Below, in pieces: positions 1 to 7,130 of a stretch of DNA of 35,903 bases (the stretch's first letter is position 1; each line of letters starts with the position of its first letter). The position numbers and the translations under genes are program-made. Under the pieces are notes generated by a model. That model saw nothing but the letters and a program-made list of their open reading frames with translations, was not told the DNA's origin and did not search any database. The DNA is from Rhodoplanes serenus (lineage in GTDB: Bacteria > Pseudomonadota > Alphaproteobacteria > Rhizobiales > Xanthobacteraceae): positions 1 through 35,903 of the forward strand of contig CAMDFO010000045.1 in assembly GCA_945897515.1 (NCBI GenBank), given 5' to 3'.

Positions 1-60
1 GGCAAGCGCCACCTTTGCCTTGAAGGCCGGTGTGTGGTTCCGGCGCGGTCGTCGGTTCAT
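1..60 (-). CDS. IS3-family transposase OrfA, N-terminal fragment
   Basis: The minus strand from 60 down to 1 codes for the first 20 residues of an OrfA and then leaves the window. The residues include the HTPAFKAKVALA stretch seen at the N-terminus of many IS3-family OrfA proteins, just before the helix-turn-helix. The ATG (60-58) has a strong ribosome binding site, AGGAG, six bases upstream, which fixes the start. OrfA is the DNA-binding half of the transposase and is normally joined to OrfB by a -1 frameshift. Only the start is visible here, so it cannot be judged whether the element is intact. Confidence 0.65.
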   Translation of the reverse strand, partial: MNRRPRRNHTPAFKAKVALA

Positions 61-157
61 GGTCTCTCCTGATTCGCAGGCCACAGCGTGCCCGCCGTCA
101 GGCAGAAACTCCACTTATCGTCCTGTGCAGATTTCCGGGACCGGCTCTGGGAGCCCA
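1..157 (-). mobile_element. End of an IS3-family insertion sequence (partial)
   Basis: The first bases read on the minus strand as the start of an IS3-family OrfA, and the stretch up to about 157 looks like the non-coding end of the element. The far end is cut by the window. The outer boundary is not certain: I place it near a terminal CA (TG on the minus strand) at 156-157, because IS3 ends usually finish that way. Neither the second inverted repeat nor a target duplication can be seen. The element lies directly upstream of two small membrane-protein genes and probably separates them from their original 5' sequence. Confidence 0.6.
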
Positions 158-165
158 CTGCTGCC

Positions 166-393
166 TTGAAGAGGCGCTATTCACATATTGTTGCCGATTA
201 TCTCTGCGTCATTGGAGCCACCGCTCTCTTCTCCATGTGTGCATACATGGTGATGAATGACGTAAGTTTTTTTGAACGCGAGTGGTCGCTTACGCGTTTC
301 TCATTCGGCATAATCATGAACCTTGCGGTTTTTCTAGGCGGACTTGTTCTGATGTCTTCACTGGCAGGCGACGAACGGAGAAAGCCGCAATGA
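166..393 (+). CDS. Small two-helix membrane protein, unknown; 5' end probably disrupted by the IS
   Basis: About 75 residues if translation begins at TTG 166. The frame stays open back to GTG 88, but that part lies inside the IS end and is unlikely to be native. Two hydrophobic stretches (around YLCVIGATALFSMCAYMVM and FGIIMNLAVFLGGLVLMSSL) suggest two membrane helices with a short acidic linker between them and a charged C-terminus. The stop codon overlaps the start of the next small gene (ATGA), so the two are probably translated together. No ribosome binding site stands out. The gene is low in GC compared with the rest of the window. I do not recognise the family; it could be the 3' part of a longer gene cut by the insertion. 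Confidence 0.4.
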   Translation: MKRRYSHIVADYLCVIGATALFSMCAYMVMNDVSFFEREWSLTRFSFGIIMNLAVFLGGLVLMSSLAGDERRKPQ

Positions 394-602
394 GCTCCAA
401 AAAATCGGCCTCCGTTTCGAAAGCTGCGAATTGGTTCATTCAGAGAATTGAGGTGCTTGGCCTTTTCTATTATGTAATCGTGATCGCGACCACATTATAT
501 TTCAGCATCTACAATCGCGAAACCGAAATACTTATTATGACTGGATCGCTAGTTGCGTTTGTTGCGTCGTTGGCGCCAAGCTACCTTAGACGTGATGATT
601 GA
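390..602 (+). CDS. Small two-helix membrane protein, unknown
   Basis: Seventy residues, starting at ATG 390 inside the stop of the preceding gene (ATGA overlap). It has a Lys/Ser-rich N-terminus, a hydrophobic helix around LGLFYYVIVIATTLYFSIY, a short acidic turn, a second helix around EILIMTGSLVAFVASLAPSYL, and a basic-acidic tail. The predicted topology is two membrane helices with both ends in the cytoplasm. Like its neighbour it is AT-rich for this window, which fits recent acquisition together with the adjacent insertion sequence. The coupling suggests that the two small proteins form a pair, for example a holin-like or two-component membrane system, but nothing in the sequence identifies a function. 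Confidence 0.45.
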   Translation: MSSKKSASVSKAANWFIQRIEVLGLFYYVIVIATTLYFSIYNRETEILIMTGSLVAFVASLAPSYLRRDD

Positions 603-605
603 TTT

Positions 606-2273
606 CTAGACCGGCTTGAAGCTGCGATCGAGCGCGACGTCGATCAGCACCGGCACGTTGTCCTTCAGTCCCTTGGCGATCAGGTCGGTCGCCTCTTTCA
701 CGGTCTTGGCGCTTGCACCTTCGATGCCGAGCGAGCGCGCCAGCCCGACGAAATCGATCGCCGGGTCGTTCAATTCCATGCCGACGAAGGTGTCGGCCTG
801 CTCGGCCAAGCCGCGCATGGCGACGATGCGCTGCTTGAGGATGCGATAGCTGGTGTTGTTGAAGATCACCCACACGACAGGGATCTTGTAGCGCGCCGCG
901 GTCCACAGCGCCTGCACGGTGTACATCGCGCTGCCGTCGCCAACCAGCGCCACCACCGGCCGGTCGGGCAGCGCGAGCTTGGCCCCGATCGCCGCCGGCA
1001 GGCCCCAGCCGATGCCGCCGCCGCGCAACGCGAAAAAGCTCTGCTCGTCGTCGCTGGCGATCAGCGAGCGCGCGCCGGGTGCGGACGACAGGATTTCCTC
1101 GATCACCACCGCATTCTTCGGCAGCATCGCACCGATGGCTTCGAGCAGCGCCAGCGGCTGCACCGGAACCTTGTCGGCAAGCGAGCGGGCCTTCGCCCGG
1201 AACGCCTCGCGCTCGGCGAGCGTGGCTTCGCTCGCGGATTTGAGCCGCGCCCTGGCTTCGCTCCGCGCGCCGGCAGTCATGCGGGTGCCGATGGCGGCTG
1301 TGATGTCGGGCAGTGTGCCCTTCGGGTCGCCGAAGATGCCGACCTGCGCCGGATAGTTCTTGCCGATCTGCCAGGGGTCGGTGTCGAGATGGATGAGCGG
1401 CAGCCCCGGCGGCATCGGGTCGATCGCGGACGGCAGCGACAGCGTGAACAGGTCGCCGCCGACCGAGAACAGCACGTCGTGCTGGTCGAGCACGTCGCGC
1501 ACGCCCTTCTGGGTGCGGGTCATCGAGCCGCGGAACAGCGGGTGGGAGGCCGGGAACGACGCGGTGTTCGGTACGAACTCGGTGTAGACCGGCGCGCCGA
1601 TCAGCTCGGCGAGCGCGACCAGCTCGGCATGCGCCCGGCTCTGCGCCACCGCGTCGCCGGCGATGATCACCGGGCGTTTCGCGTTGGCGAGAAGTTCGGC
1701 TGCGGCCGCGACGGCGTCGGCGTCGCCGCGCAGCCGCGGCGCGATGCGCGTCGGCGTCAGCAGGTCGATCTCGGCTTCGTTCTTGAGGATGTCGCCCGGC
1801 AGCGAGAGAAACACCGGCCCCATTGGGTGCGCCAGCGCGGTCTTGGCGGCGCGATGCACGTAGCGCGGCAAATCCTCCAGGCGGTGCACCTCGGCAGCCC
1901 ATTTGGTGAACGGCCGCGCCAGGGTCGGCAGGTCGCCGGTCAAGATCGGCTCGGTGACGACGTATTCCAGGTCCTGCTGGCCGGCCGTGACCAGCACCGG
2001 CGCGTTCGCCTTCATGGCGTCGTACATCATGCCCATGGCGTTGCCGAGGCCCGGCGCGACATGGAGGTTGAGCACCGCGAGCTTGCCGGAGGCCTGGGCG
2101 TAGCCGTCGGCCATCGCCATCAGCGCGGCTTCCTGCAGGCCGAGGATGTAGCGGATATCGTGCTCGACCGCGAACGCGTCCATCAGCGGCAGCTCAGTGG
2201 TGCCCGGATTGCCGAACACGATCTCGACGCCCTCCTGCTTGAGCAGTTCGAGGAAGGCGCGTTTGCCGGACAT
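606..2273 (-). CDS. Thiamine-diphosphate enzyme, benzoylformate-decarboxylase-like
   Basis: A 555-residue ThDP-dependent enzyme of the acetolactate synthase/pyruvate decarboxylase superfamily. It is closest in pattern to benzoylformate decarboxylase: NLHVAPGLGNAMG (His71), VTAGQQ, the cofactor-activating Glu48 in GLQEAA, and the ThDP/Mg motif GDGS at about 445-448 ending in NN near 472. The benzoylformate decarboxylase active site also uses a Ser in GNPGSNE and a second His in the middle domain. Here the first is Thr (GNPGTTE) and I find no His in the matching stretch, so the substrate may differ. The frame extends upstream to 2342, but ATG 2273 (MSGKRAFLELL) matches family N-termini better. 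It follows an NTF2-like gene on the same strand across a repeat. Confidence 0.8.
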   Translation of the reverse strand: MSGKRAFLELLKQEGVEIVFGNPGTTELPLMDAFAVEHDIRYILGLQEAALMAMADGYAQASGKLAVLNLHVAPGLGNAMGMMYDAMKANAPVLVTAGQQDLEYVVTEPILTGDLPTLARPFTKWAAEVHRLEDLPRYVHRAAKTALAHPMGPVFLSLPGDILKNEAEIDLLTPTRIAPRLRGDADAVAAAAELLANAKRPVIIAGDAVAQSRAHAELVALAELIGAPVYTEFVPNTASFPASHPLFRGSMTRTQKGVRDVLDQHDVLFSVGGDLFTLSLPSAIDPMPPGLPLIHLDTDPWQIGKNYPAQVGIFGDPKGTLPDITAAIGTRMTAGARSEARARLKSASEATLAEREAFRAKARSLADKVPVQPLALLEAIGAMLPKNAVVIEEILSSAPGARSLIASDDEQSFFALRGGGIGWGLPAAIGAKLALPDRPVVALVGDGSAMYTVQALWTAARYKIPVVWVIFNNTSYRILKQRIVAMRGLAEQADTFVGMELNDPAIDFVGLARSLGIEGASAKTVKEATDLIAKGLKDNVPVLIDVALDRSFKPV

Positions 2274-2346
2274 CACGGGCACGAGGAACTCCAATATTTG
2301 CGGATTAACGTCGGCTAGATGAGTCGGAGCGTTGCGCCGCATTCAA

Positions 2347-2459
2347 TGTCACCCCCGGGCTTGACCCGGGGGTCCATGAGATGGCGCAACGAGAATAATC
2401 GTATGTCTCGCGCTCGTGGAAGGATCGTATGGATTGCCGGGTCAAGCCCGGCAATGACA
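2347..2459. repeat. Composite palindromic repeat (two facing hairpins)
   Basis: Two hairpins face each other. One has a perfect 9-bp stem (ACCCCCGGG, loop CTTGA, CCCGGGGGT) at 2351-2373. The other has a perfect 9-bp stem (ATTGCCGGG, loop TCAAG, CCCGGCAAT) at 2433-2455. The outer ends are inverted TGTCA/TGACA. The same design recurs at 10120-10208, so this is a dispersed REP/BIME-like family of the kind abundant in Bradyrhizobium-type genomes. It lies upstream of the ThDP enzyme gene. Confidence 0.75.
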
Positions 2460-2502
2460 ACCGAGAGAGCACGATTGCCGCTACCATCGTTTATGCCCTG
2501 CG

Positions 2503-2961
2503 TCACATCGCTTCCGGGCGGTGGCCGTGCGACGGTGCGGGCGTGCCCGGCGTGAGCGACACGTGGGAGTGGTTGCACACCCACGGCGCTCCGACCGACG
2601 GCCGCTGAAGCGTCACCGTGGCGCGGCCGATGCGCTCGAATTTCGATCCGTCCTTGTGGATGCCGGTGGAGCGGAAGATCGAGGCGCCCATCGCCATCAG
2701 CCGGTCCGGCGAGACCACGACTTCCAGCGTGGACAGGTCGTAGAAATAGTCCTCGATGGTCGGCCAGATCGCGCGCCACTGGTCGCGCTCCAGCGCTTCG
2801 CGCGAGGTTACCATCTGGACCTTGGAGCCGAAGGCGATGGCGTCCTCGGTGAACATGCCGCGCACCGCCTTGAAGTTCACCGCCCCGACCCGGTCGCCCC
2901 AGGTCTGGAACCAATCGGTAATCGAGCGCCGATCCTCGTCCGCAACCGCCAGTCGCTTCAT
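2503..2961 (-). CDS. NTF2-like (SnoaL/DUF4440-type) protein
   Basis: A 152-residue soluble protein with the layout of the NTF2-like fold: an N-terminal helix (ITDWFQTWGDRVGAVNF), a short loop with DAIAFGS, a helix containing RDQWRAIWPTIEDYF, then strands ending in WVCNHSHVSLTP. Family members act as small isomerases, hydrolases or binding domains; many are of unknown function, and no catalytic residues can be assigned safely. Its ATG 2961 is preceded by a GAGGACG stretch. It is the upstream gene of a possible pair with the ThDP enzyme, although a 229-base repeat-containing gap separates them, so co-transcription is uncertain. Confidence 0.65.
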   Translation of the reverse strand: MKRLAVADEDRRSITDWFQTWGDRVGAVNFKAVRGMFTEDAIAFGSKVQMVTSREALERDQWRAIWPTIEDYFYDLSTLEVVVSPDRLMAMGASIFRSTGIHKDGSKFERIGRATVTLQRPSVGAPWVCNHSHVSLTPGTPAPSHGHRPEAM

Positions 2962-2991
2962 TTCGTCCTCTTATTCCCACTGCCGCCCAAG

Positions 2992-3073
2992 CGTAGCCCG
3001 CACGGGGAGAAGCGCAATCCGGGGATCGCAGAAATGCCGCACCCGGATTTCGCTTGCGCTCCATCCGGGCTAC
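2992..3073. repeat. Palindromic repeat, CCCGGAT...GGGCTACG family
   Basis: Inverted 9-mers CGTAGCCCG (2992-3000) and CGGGCTACG (3065-3073) enclose a longer imperfect palindrome pairing AGCGCAATCCGGG with CCCGGATTTCGCTTGCGC. This is a common dispersed intergenic repeat type of the Bradyrhizobium group. It ends only ten bases before the start codon of the kinase-like gene and fills the space between divergent genes, so it must form part of both leaders. Confidence 0.65.
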
Positions 3074-3082
3074 GGTTCGAGC

Positions 3083-4165
3083 ATGAGCAAGATCGACCGC
3101 CAGGTGGCTTTCACCGGCACCAAGGACGTGGCCGAGGCGCTGCAATTCGACGTGCCGCGGCTGGAGGCCTATCTGCGCGACCACGCGCCGGGCTTTGCCG
3201 GGCCGCTCACCGTGCGGCAGTTCAAGGGCGGCCAGTCGAACCCGACCTACATGCTGGAGACGCCGGGGCGGAGCTACGTGCTGCGACGAAAGCCGCCCGG
3301 CAAGCTGCTGCCGTCGGCGCACGCCGTCGACCGCGAGTTCCGCGTCATCCGCGCGCTGCATGCCCAGGGCTTTCCGGTCGCCGAGCCGGTGCACTTTTGC
3401 GCCGACGAGAGCGTGGCCGGCACGGCGTTCTACGTCATGGGTTTCGTCGCCGGCCGGGTGTTCTGGAATCCCGAGATGCCCGGCTCCAATCCCGACGAGC
3501 GCACGGCGGTCTACGACGCGATGAACGCCACGCTGTCGCGGCTGCATTCGTTCGATCCGGCGGCGATCGGCCTTGCGGATTTCGGCCGCGGCGAGAACTA
3601 CGTGGCGCGCCAGGTCGAACGCTGGTCGAAGCAGTACCGCGCCTCGCAGACCCAGGAGATCGACGCCATGGAGCGGCTGATCGAATGGCTGCCGGCGAAC
3701 CTGCCGCCGCCGCAGCCGTCGCGGCTGGTGCACGGCGACTACCGGCTCGACAACATGATTCTGCATGCGACCGAGCCCAAGGTGCTGGCGGTGCTGGACT
3801 GGGAGCTGTCCACGCTTGGCGATCCGCTCGCCGATTTCACCTACCATCTGATGCAATGGCACATGCCGCCTGAGGACACCGGCGCCGGCACCGGCTCGCT
3901 GGTCGGCTTCGATCTCGATGCGCTCGGCATTCCGACGCTCGCGGAATACGTCAACGATTATGTGATGCGCACCGGTCTCGATCCGCGGCCGTGCCTCGCG
4001 GTGTATCTCGCCTACAATTTCTTCCGCATCGCGGCGATCCTGCAAGGCATCGCCGGCCGGGTGCGCGACGGTACCGCGACCAACGAGCACGCCGCCGCCA
4101 AGGCGCAGATGGTGCGGCCGCTCGCCGAGACCGCATGGCGCTTCGCCCGCGAGGCCGGTGCGTGA
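3083..4165 (+). CDS. APH-family phosphotransferase (acyl-CoA dehydrogenase-associated kinase type)
   Basis: A 360-residue protein kinase-like/aminoglycoside-phosphotransferase fold. It has a nucleotide-loop region KGGQSNPTYML (about 48-58), a Lys in YVLRRK (about 65-70), the Brenner motif HGDYRLDN (His217-Asp219-Asn224) with the catalytic Asp, and the metal-binding Asp239 in VLDWELSTLGDPLAD. This pattern is typical of the family found as the N-terminal domain of ACAD10/ACAD11 and as stand-alone genes in fatty-acid degradation loci; the substrate is probably a hydroxyacyl or similar small alcohol (inference). The frame is open from 2756, but that part runs through another gene and a repeat, so ATG 3083 is chosen. 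It overlaps the following patatin gene by four bases (GTGA). Confidence 0.8.
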   Translation: MSKIDRQVAFTGTKDVAEALQFDVPRLEAYLRDHAPGFAGPLTVRQFKGGQSNPTYMLETPGRSYVLRRKPPGKLLPSAHAVDREFRVIRALHAQGFPVAEPVHFCADESVAGTAFYVMGFVAGRVFWNPEMPGSNPDERTAVYDAMNATLSRLHSFDPAAIGLADFGRGENYVARQVERWSKQYRASQTQEIDAMERLIEWLPANLPPPQPSRLVHGDYRLDNMILHATEPKVLAVLDWELSTLGDPLADFTYHLMQWHMPPEDTGAGTGSLVGFDLDALGIPTLAEYVNDYVMRTGLDPRPCLAVYLAYNFFRIAAILQGIAGRVRDGTATNEHAAAKAQMVRPLAETAWRFAREAGA

Positions 4166-4992
4166 AGAGCGTCGCGCTGGCGCTCGGCGGCGGCGGGGCG
4201 CGTTCGCTGGCGCATATTCCGGTATTGGAGGCGCTCGACGAGCTTGGCATCCGTCCCGTAGCCATTGCCGGCGCGTCGTTCGGCGCGGTGATCGCCGCCG
4301 CCTACGCCGCCGGCATGAGCGGCAAGGCGATCCGCCGCATCGCCATCAATACGGCGCACGACCGGGCGGCGATCTGGGCGAAACTCCTGGCCGCGCGTGT
4401 CGGCGGGCTGGCGGACTGGCTGTCGAGCCCGCTCGGCAATCCGCTGCTGCTTGACGCGGAGAAGTTCTGCTCGGGCTTTCTTCCATCGGATATTCCGGAC
4501 GACTTCGCTTCGTTACGCGTGCCGCTGACCGTGGTGGCCACCGACCTATACGGGCGCGGCGAGGCCGTTCTGACCTCCGGCGCATTGAAGTCCGCGTTGG
4601 CCGCGTCCATCGCGATCCCCGGCCTGATGCGGCCGATCGAACGCGAGGGCCGCGTGCTGGTCGACGGCGCCGCGGTCAACCCGCTGCCGTTCGATCTGCT
4701 GCGCGGCAAGGCCGATGTGGTGGTCGCCGTCGACGTGTCGATCGGACCGGGCGAGCCGCGCGGCGTGCCGGAGCCGTGGGAGGCGCTGGCCGCGACCATG
4801 CAGGTGATCGGCCACGGCATCCTCATGCGCAAGCTCGCCGATGGACGGCCCGACCTGTTGCTGCGGCCCAACGCCGATGCATTCCGGCTGCTGGATTTCT
4901 TCCTCGCCAGCGCGATCCTGCGCGCCGCCGACCCGATCAAGGCGCAGGTGAAGGAGAAGCTCGCCGCGCTGCTGCACACAAGCCAGGCGTGA
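4162..4992 (+). CDS. Patatin-like phospholipase (RssA-like)
   Basis: A 276-residue serine hydrolase of the patatin family. It shows the oxyanion-hole loop GGGGAR (residues 9-14), the nucleophile elbow GASFG with Ser39, and the DGA motif with catalytic Asp166 (VLVDGAAVNPLP). The short length, lack of a signal peptide and absence of beta-barrel parts resemble the cytoplasmic or peripheral RssA/YlbK type. It starts at GTG 4162 inside the stop of the kinase gene, so translational coupling is likely; together they suggest a lipid or acyl-ester pathway, which is inference. It converges on DUF2585 with only six bases between stop codons. Confidence 0.85.
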   Translation: MKSVALALGGGGARSLAHIPVLEALDELGIRPVAIAGASFGAVIAAAYAAGMSGKAIRRIAINTAHDRAAIWAKLLAARVGGLADWLSSPLGNPLLLDAEKFCSGFLPSDIPDDFASLRVPLTVVATDLYGRGEAVLTSGALKSALAASIAIPGLMRPIEREGRVLVDGAAVNPLPFDLLRGKADVVVAVDVSIGPGEPRGVPEPWEALAATMQVIGHGILMRKLADGRPDLLLRPNADAFRLLDFFLASAILRAADPIKAQVKEKLAALLHTSQA

Positions 4993-4998
4993 TCGCCG

Positions 4999-5583
4999 CT
5001 ATCCGCCGGATTGCCAATTCGAGATCAGTTCGCTCGGATGGATCAATTGAAGGATGTTCAGCGCGAGGTTGTCGCGGATCGTGAACAGGGCAAGCAATTC
5101 CATTGCCAGCACGAGCACGACGATAGACCAGACCGGCAACAACCGCGCGAGCCCGAATCCCAAGGCAGCGGCTAGCGTGTCGGAAACGGAATTGACGATG
5201 CTGTCGCCGAAATAACCCCTGGCCAACGCGGTCTGGCGATAACGGTCCATGATGAACGGCGTGTTTTCCAGCACTTCCCAGGCGACCTCGAGGCCGATTG
5301 CGATTGCAAATCGCAACCAGATCGGCAGCCCGGGAGCGATCAGCCAAAGCAGCAGGTAGAAGCCGAAGCCGTGAATCGCATGCGAATAGGTGTACCAGTC
5401 GGTGAGGTGTTGCGAGGTTTCGGCGCTGGAAGCGAGGCCGTGCCACAGCTTCACGCTGCCGCAGGCGCAGATCGCCGGATGGCCCATCGCCAGCAGCGCG
5501 GTCGACTGGATGGCGATGAAGCTGCCTGCCAGGATGAGGGCCATTCGGGACCCATCGCGGCTTCGTTGCGAAGCGGCGGTCAT
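4999..5583 (-). CDS. DUF2585 (UPF0314) family membrane protein
   Basis: A 194-residue integral membrane protein matching the DUF2585 pattern of Hyphomicrobiales: CxCGSVKLWHG, SQHLTDWYTYSHAIHGFGFY, EVAWEVLENTPFIMDRYRQ, GDSIVNSVSD, and IRDNLALNILQLIHP near the end. Four or five hydrophobic helices carry conserved His, Trp and Asp residues that face a probable membrane-embedded pocket. The family has no established function. The start ATG 5583 overlaps the stop of the upstream gene (ATGA), which implies coupled translation with the CPBP-like partner. Confidence 0.85.
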   Translation of the reverse strand: MTAASQRSRDGSRMALILAGSFIAIQSTALLAMGHPAICACGSVKLWHGLASSAETSQHLTDWYTYSHAIHGFGFYLLLWLIAPGLPIWLRFAIAIGLEVAWEVLENTPFIMDRYRQTALARGYFGDSIVNSVSDTLAAALGFGLARLLPVWSIVVLVLAMELLALFTIRDNLALNILQLIHPSELISNWQSGG

Positions 5584-6293
5584 GTGGCTGCGGAGGAAAA
5601 GACGCGTGGCATGGTCACAGTGATCGCATAGTAAACCCAGTGCACGATGTACGAATAGGCAAGCCCGTTCGGTACGCGCAAAATCAGAAACGGGAACAGC
5701 AGGCCGAAGGCCGCCGCAGCCACCATGAACCGGACGACGTATCCGAACGGCACCCCGCCAAAGGCGAGCAGAATGTGCGTCCCGCCGAACAGCACGGCAC
5801 AATACATCGAGATTTTTCGGAGTTCATAGCGCTGTGCCGACAGCACCAGGACCAGCGCCACGACAAGAAGCTGCTGAAACAGGATTTCGACGGATTTCGG
5901 TAGAAAATACCAGGGTGTGGCGATAGCGACGTCCGGCGGATTCCAGGGCTGTATCCATTTTGTCGGTGGCAGCAGCGGCAGCAGGTAGGCCGCGAACAGC
6001 GTGCAACCCGCGAATGCAAGGCACCAGACGAGATAGCTCGCGAGCCTGCGCTCGAACGTGGCCCACCGGCTGTAGAGCGGCCAGAACGTGATGACGGCGA
6101 CCCCCGTCCAGAATACGTAGTACAGGGCGATCGCAATGGAGCCGGCGTTGTAGCTGGGATCCAGTCCGAGCGCTGGAAACAGCAGATAATAGCCAAGGTC
6201 CGAAACGATCCATATCGACGCAATCTGCGCCAGCGTACCCATCAGCTGCAGCTTCTGCGGGTCCTGGATTCCGATGGAAAATCGATTGGACAT
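5580..6293 (-). CDS. Multi-pass membrane protein resembling a degenerate CPBP (CAAX protease-like) protein
   Basis: A 237-residue protein with about seven hydrophobic segments. I do not recognise it by close similarity. The C-terminal half follows the order of a CPBP/Abi intramembrane protease: VEILFQQLLVVAL where motif 1 would read EExxFRGxL, LFGGTH (FxxxH) for motif 2, and HWVYY where the last motif reads HxxxN. The Glu and two His survive, but the second Glu, the Arg and the Asn are lost, so peptidase activity is doubtful. It is coupled to the DUF2585 gene by an ATGA overlap and is divergent from the Crp/Fnr regulator, sharing a 163-base upstream region with it. Confidence 0.5.
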   Translation of the reverse strand: MSNRFSIGIQDPQKLQLMGTLAQIASIWIVSDLGYYLLFPALGLDPSYNAGSIAIALYYVFWTGVAVITFWPLYSRWATFERRLASYLVWCLAFAGCTLFAAYLLPLLPPTKWIQPWNPPDVAIATPWYFLPKSVEILFQQLLVVALVLVLSAQRYELRKISMYCAVLFGGTHILLAFGGVPFGYVVRFMVAAAAFGLLFPFLILRVPNGLAYSYIVHWVYYAITVTMPRVFSSAAT

Positions 6294-6366
6294 TCATCAC
6301 CGCGAAGCGCTGCACGAAAGAAGGGCGAAGTTCGAGCCCATAGATATACCTTAGACGCGAGGCCTA

Positions 6367-6380
6367 TTGATCCAACGCAA
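6367..6380. promoter_or_regulatory. Imperfect Fnr-like box upstream of the Crp/Fnr gene
   Basis: TTGAT-CCAA-CGCAA matches eight of ten specified bases of the Fnr consensus TTGAT-N4-ATCAA. It also shares the string GGCCTAT(T)GATCCA with the perfect palindrome found downstream of the regulator gene at 7052-7073. It lies about 77 bases before the regulator's start codon and in the region shared with the divergent membrane operon, so autoregulation is plausible. Only the left half is convincing. Confidence 0.35.
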
Positions 6381-6456
6381 CGACCGGGATGGTCCCATCT
6401 GGGAATCACAATGCCATGGTGAGCACCGGCATCAATCCCAATCCGAAGGCTTGCTC

Positions 6457-7050
6457 ATGAGCCAGCAAGACTGGTTGCCGCCCGCGGTTCGCGCCTCCGG
6501 TGTCGAGCGCAGGCTGAAGGCGGGCCAAGCGCTGTTCCGCATGGGACAATCCCCCGTCGGCCTCTATGAGTTGGTGAGCGGCAGTGTGCGGCTGGTGCGG
6601 GTCGATTCCAGCGGTCGGGAGGCCGTTCTGTTCACGGCCGGCGCCGGGGACACCATCGCCGAAGCATCGCTGTTCTCGTCCAGCTATCACTGCGATGCGA
6701 TTGCCACCACGAACTCAGTCGTCCGGCTCTATTCCAAGCCCGCAATCATCGCCGCGTTCGAGCGCGATCCCAAGGCGTCGCAGGCCTTCATGGCGGTGCT
6801 GGCTCGCCGGATCATGAACCTGCGCACCCGGCTTGAGCAGCGCAACATCCATTCGGCGCGCGATCGCGTCCGGCACTTTCTCACCGTCAACGCGGGGGCT
6901 GACGGGCGCACGGTCGTGTTGCCGGGGACGGTCAAGGACCTCGCCGCTGACCTTGGCCTGAGTCACGAGGCGCTGTACCGGACACTGTCTGAAATGGCGG
7001 CGGAAGGTGAAATCGAACGGCTGAAAGGCCGCATCCGCCTGACGTCTTGA
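6457..7050 (+). CDS. Crp/Fnr-family transcriptional regulator
   Basis: A 197-residue regulator with a cyclic-nucleotide-binding-like beta-roll (about 15-110), a dimer helix (about 110-140) and a C-terminal winged helix (about 158-195), with the recognition helix SHEALYRTLSEM at 169-180. Glu171 and Arg175 match the DNA-contacting Glu and Arg of Fnr; the Fnr Ser is Tyr174 here. There is no N-terminal cysteine cluster, so it is not an oxygen-sensing Fe-S Fnr. The canonical cAMP-binding residues are not obvious either, so the signal is unknown. ATG 6457 has a GAAGG site upstream; the frame is open from 6367 but lacks family sequence. A perfect Fnr-like palindrome begins two bases after the gene. 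Confidence 0.85.
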   Translation: MSQQDWLPPAVRASGVERRLKAGQALFRMGQSPVGLYELVSGSVRLVRVDSSGREAVLFTAGAGDTIAEASLFSSSYHCDAIATTNSVVRLYSKPAIIAAFERDPKASQAFMAVLARRIMNLRTRLEQRNIHSARDRVRHFLTVNAGADGRTVVLPGTVKDLAADLGLSHEALYRTLSEMAAEGEIERLKGRIRLTS

Positions 7051-7051
7051 G

Positions 7052-7073
7052 GCCTATGATCCAGATCATAGGC
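7052..7073. promoter_or_regulatory. Perfect Crp/Fnr-type operator palindrome
   Basis: A perfect inverted repeat: GCCTATGATC, then CA, then GATCATAGGC. Its core ATGAT-CCAG-ATCAT is an Fnr box with one base changed per half-site (TTGAT to ATGAT). It lies between the Crp/Fnr gene and the Met/His-rich gene. The centre (7062.5) is 41.5 bases from the start point expected for the -10 element TATTTA at 7092-7097, the classic position for activation by Crp/Fnr proteins. The palindrome is seen directly; binding and start point are inferred. Confidence 0.7.
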
Positions 7074-7091
7074 AAAACGCGGGCGCGGGCC

Positions 7092-7104
7092 TATTTAAGA
7101 TCGG
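7092..7104 (+). promoter_or_regulatory. Candidate -10 element and start point for the Met/His-rich gene
   Basis: TATTTA (7092-7097) is the only good -10 hexamer in the 80-base gap, and no -35 sequence lies at the right distance. That is expected for a promoter that depends on an activator bound at -41.5. Transcription would begin near 7104, giving a leader of about 27 bases with GAGG five bases before ATG 7131. Confidence 0.45.
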
Positions 7105-7130
7105 GGGCGCGCAAGACCAACGAGGTTGTC

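Noticed and set aside
586-1902. Long minus-strand frame overlapping the ThDP enzyme
   Set aside because: It is very rich in Arg and Ala without domains, while the overlapping frame encodes a clear ThDP enzyme.
2756-3082. N-terminal extension of the APH-type kinase
   Set aside because: It would run through the opposite-strand NTF2-like gene and a palindromic repeat. The family N-terminus begins at 3083.
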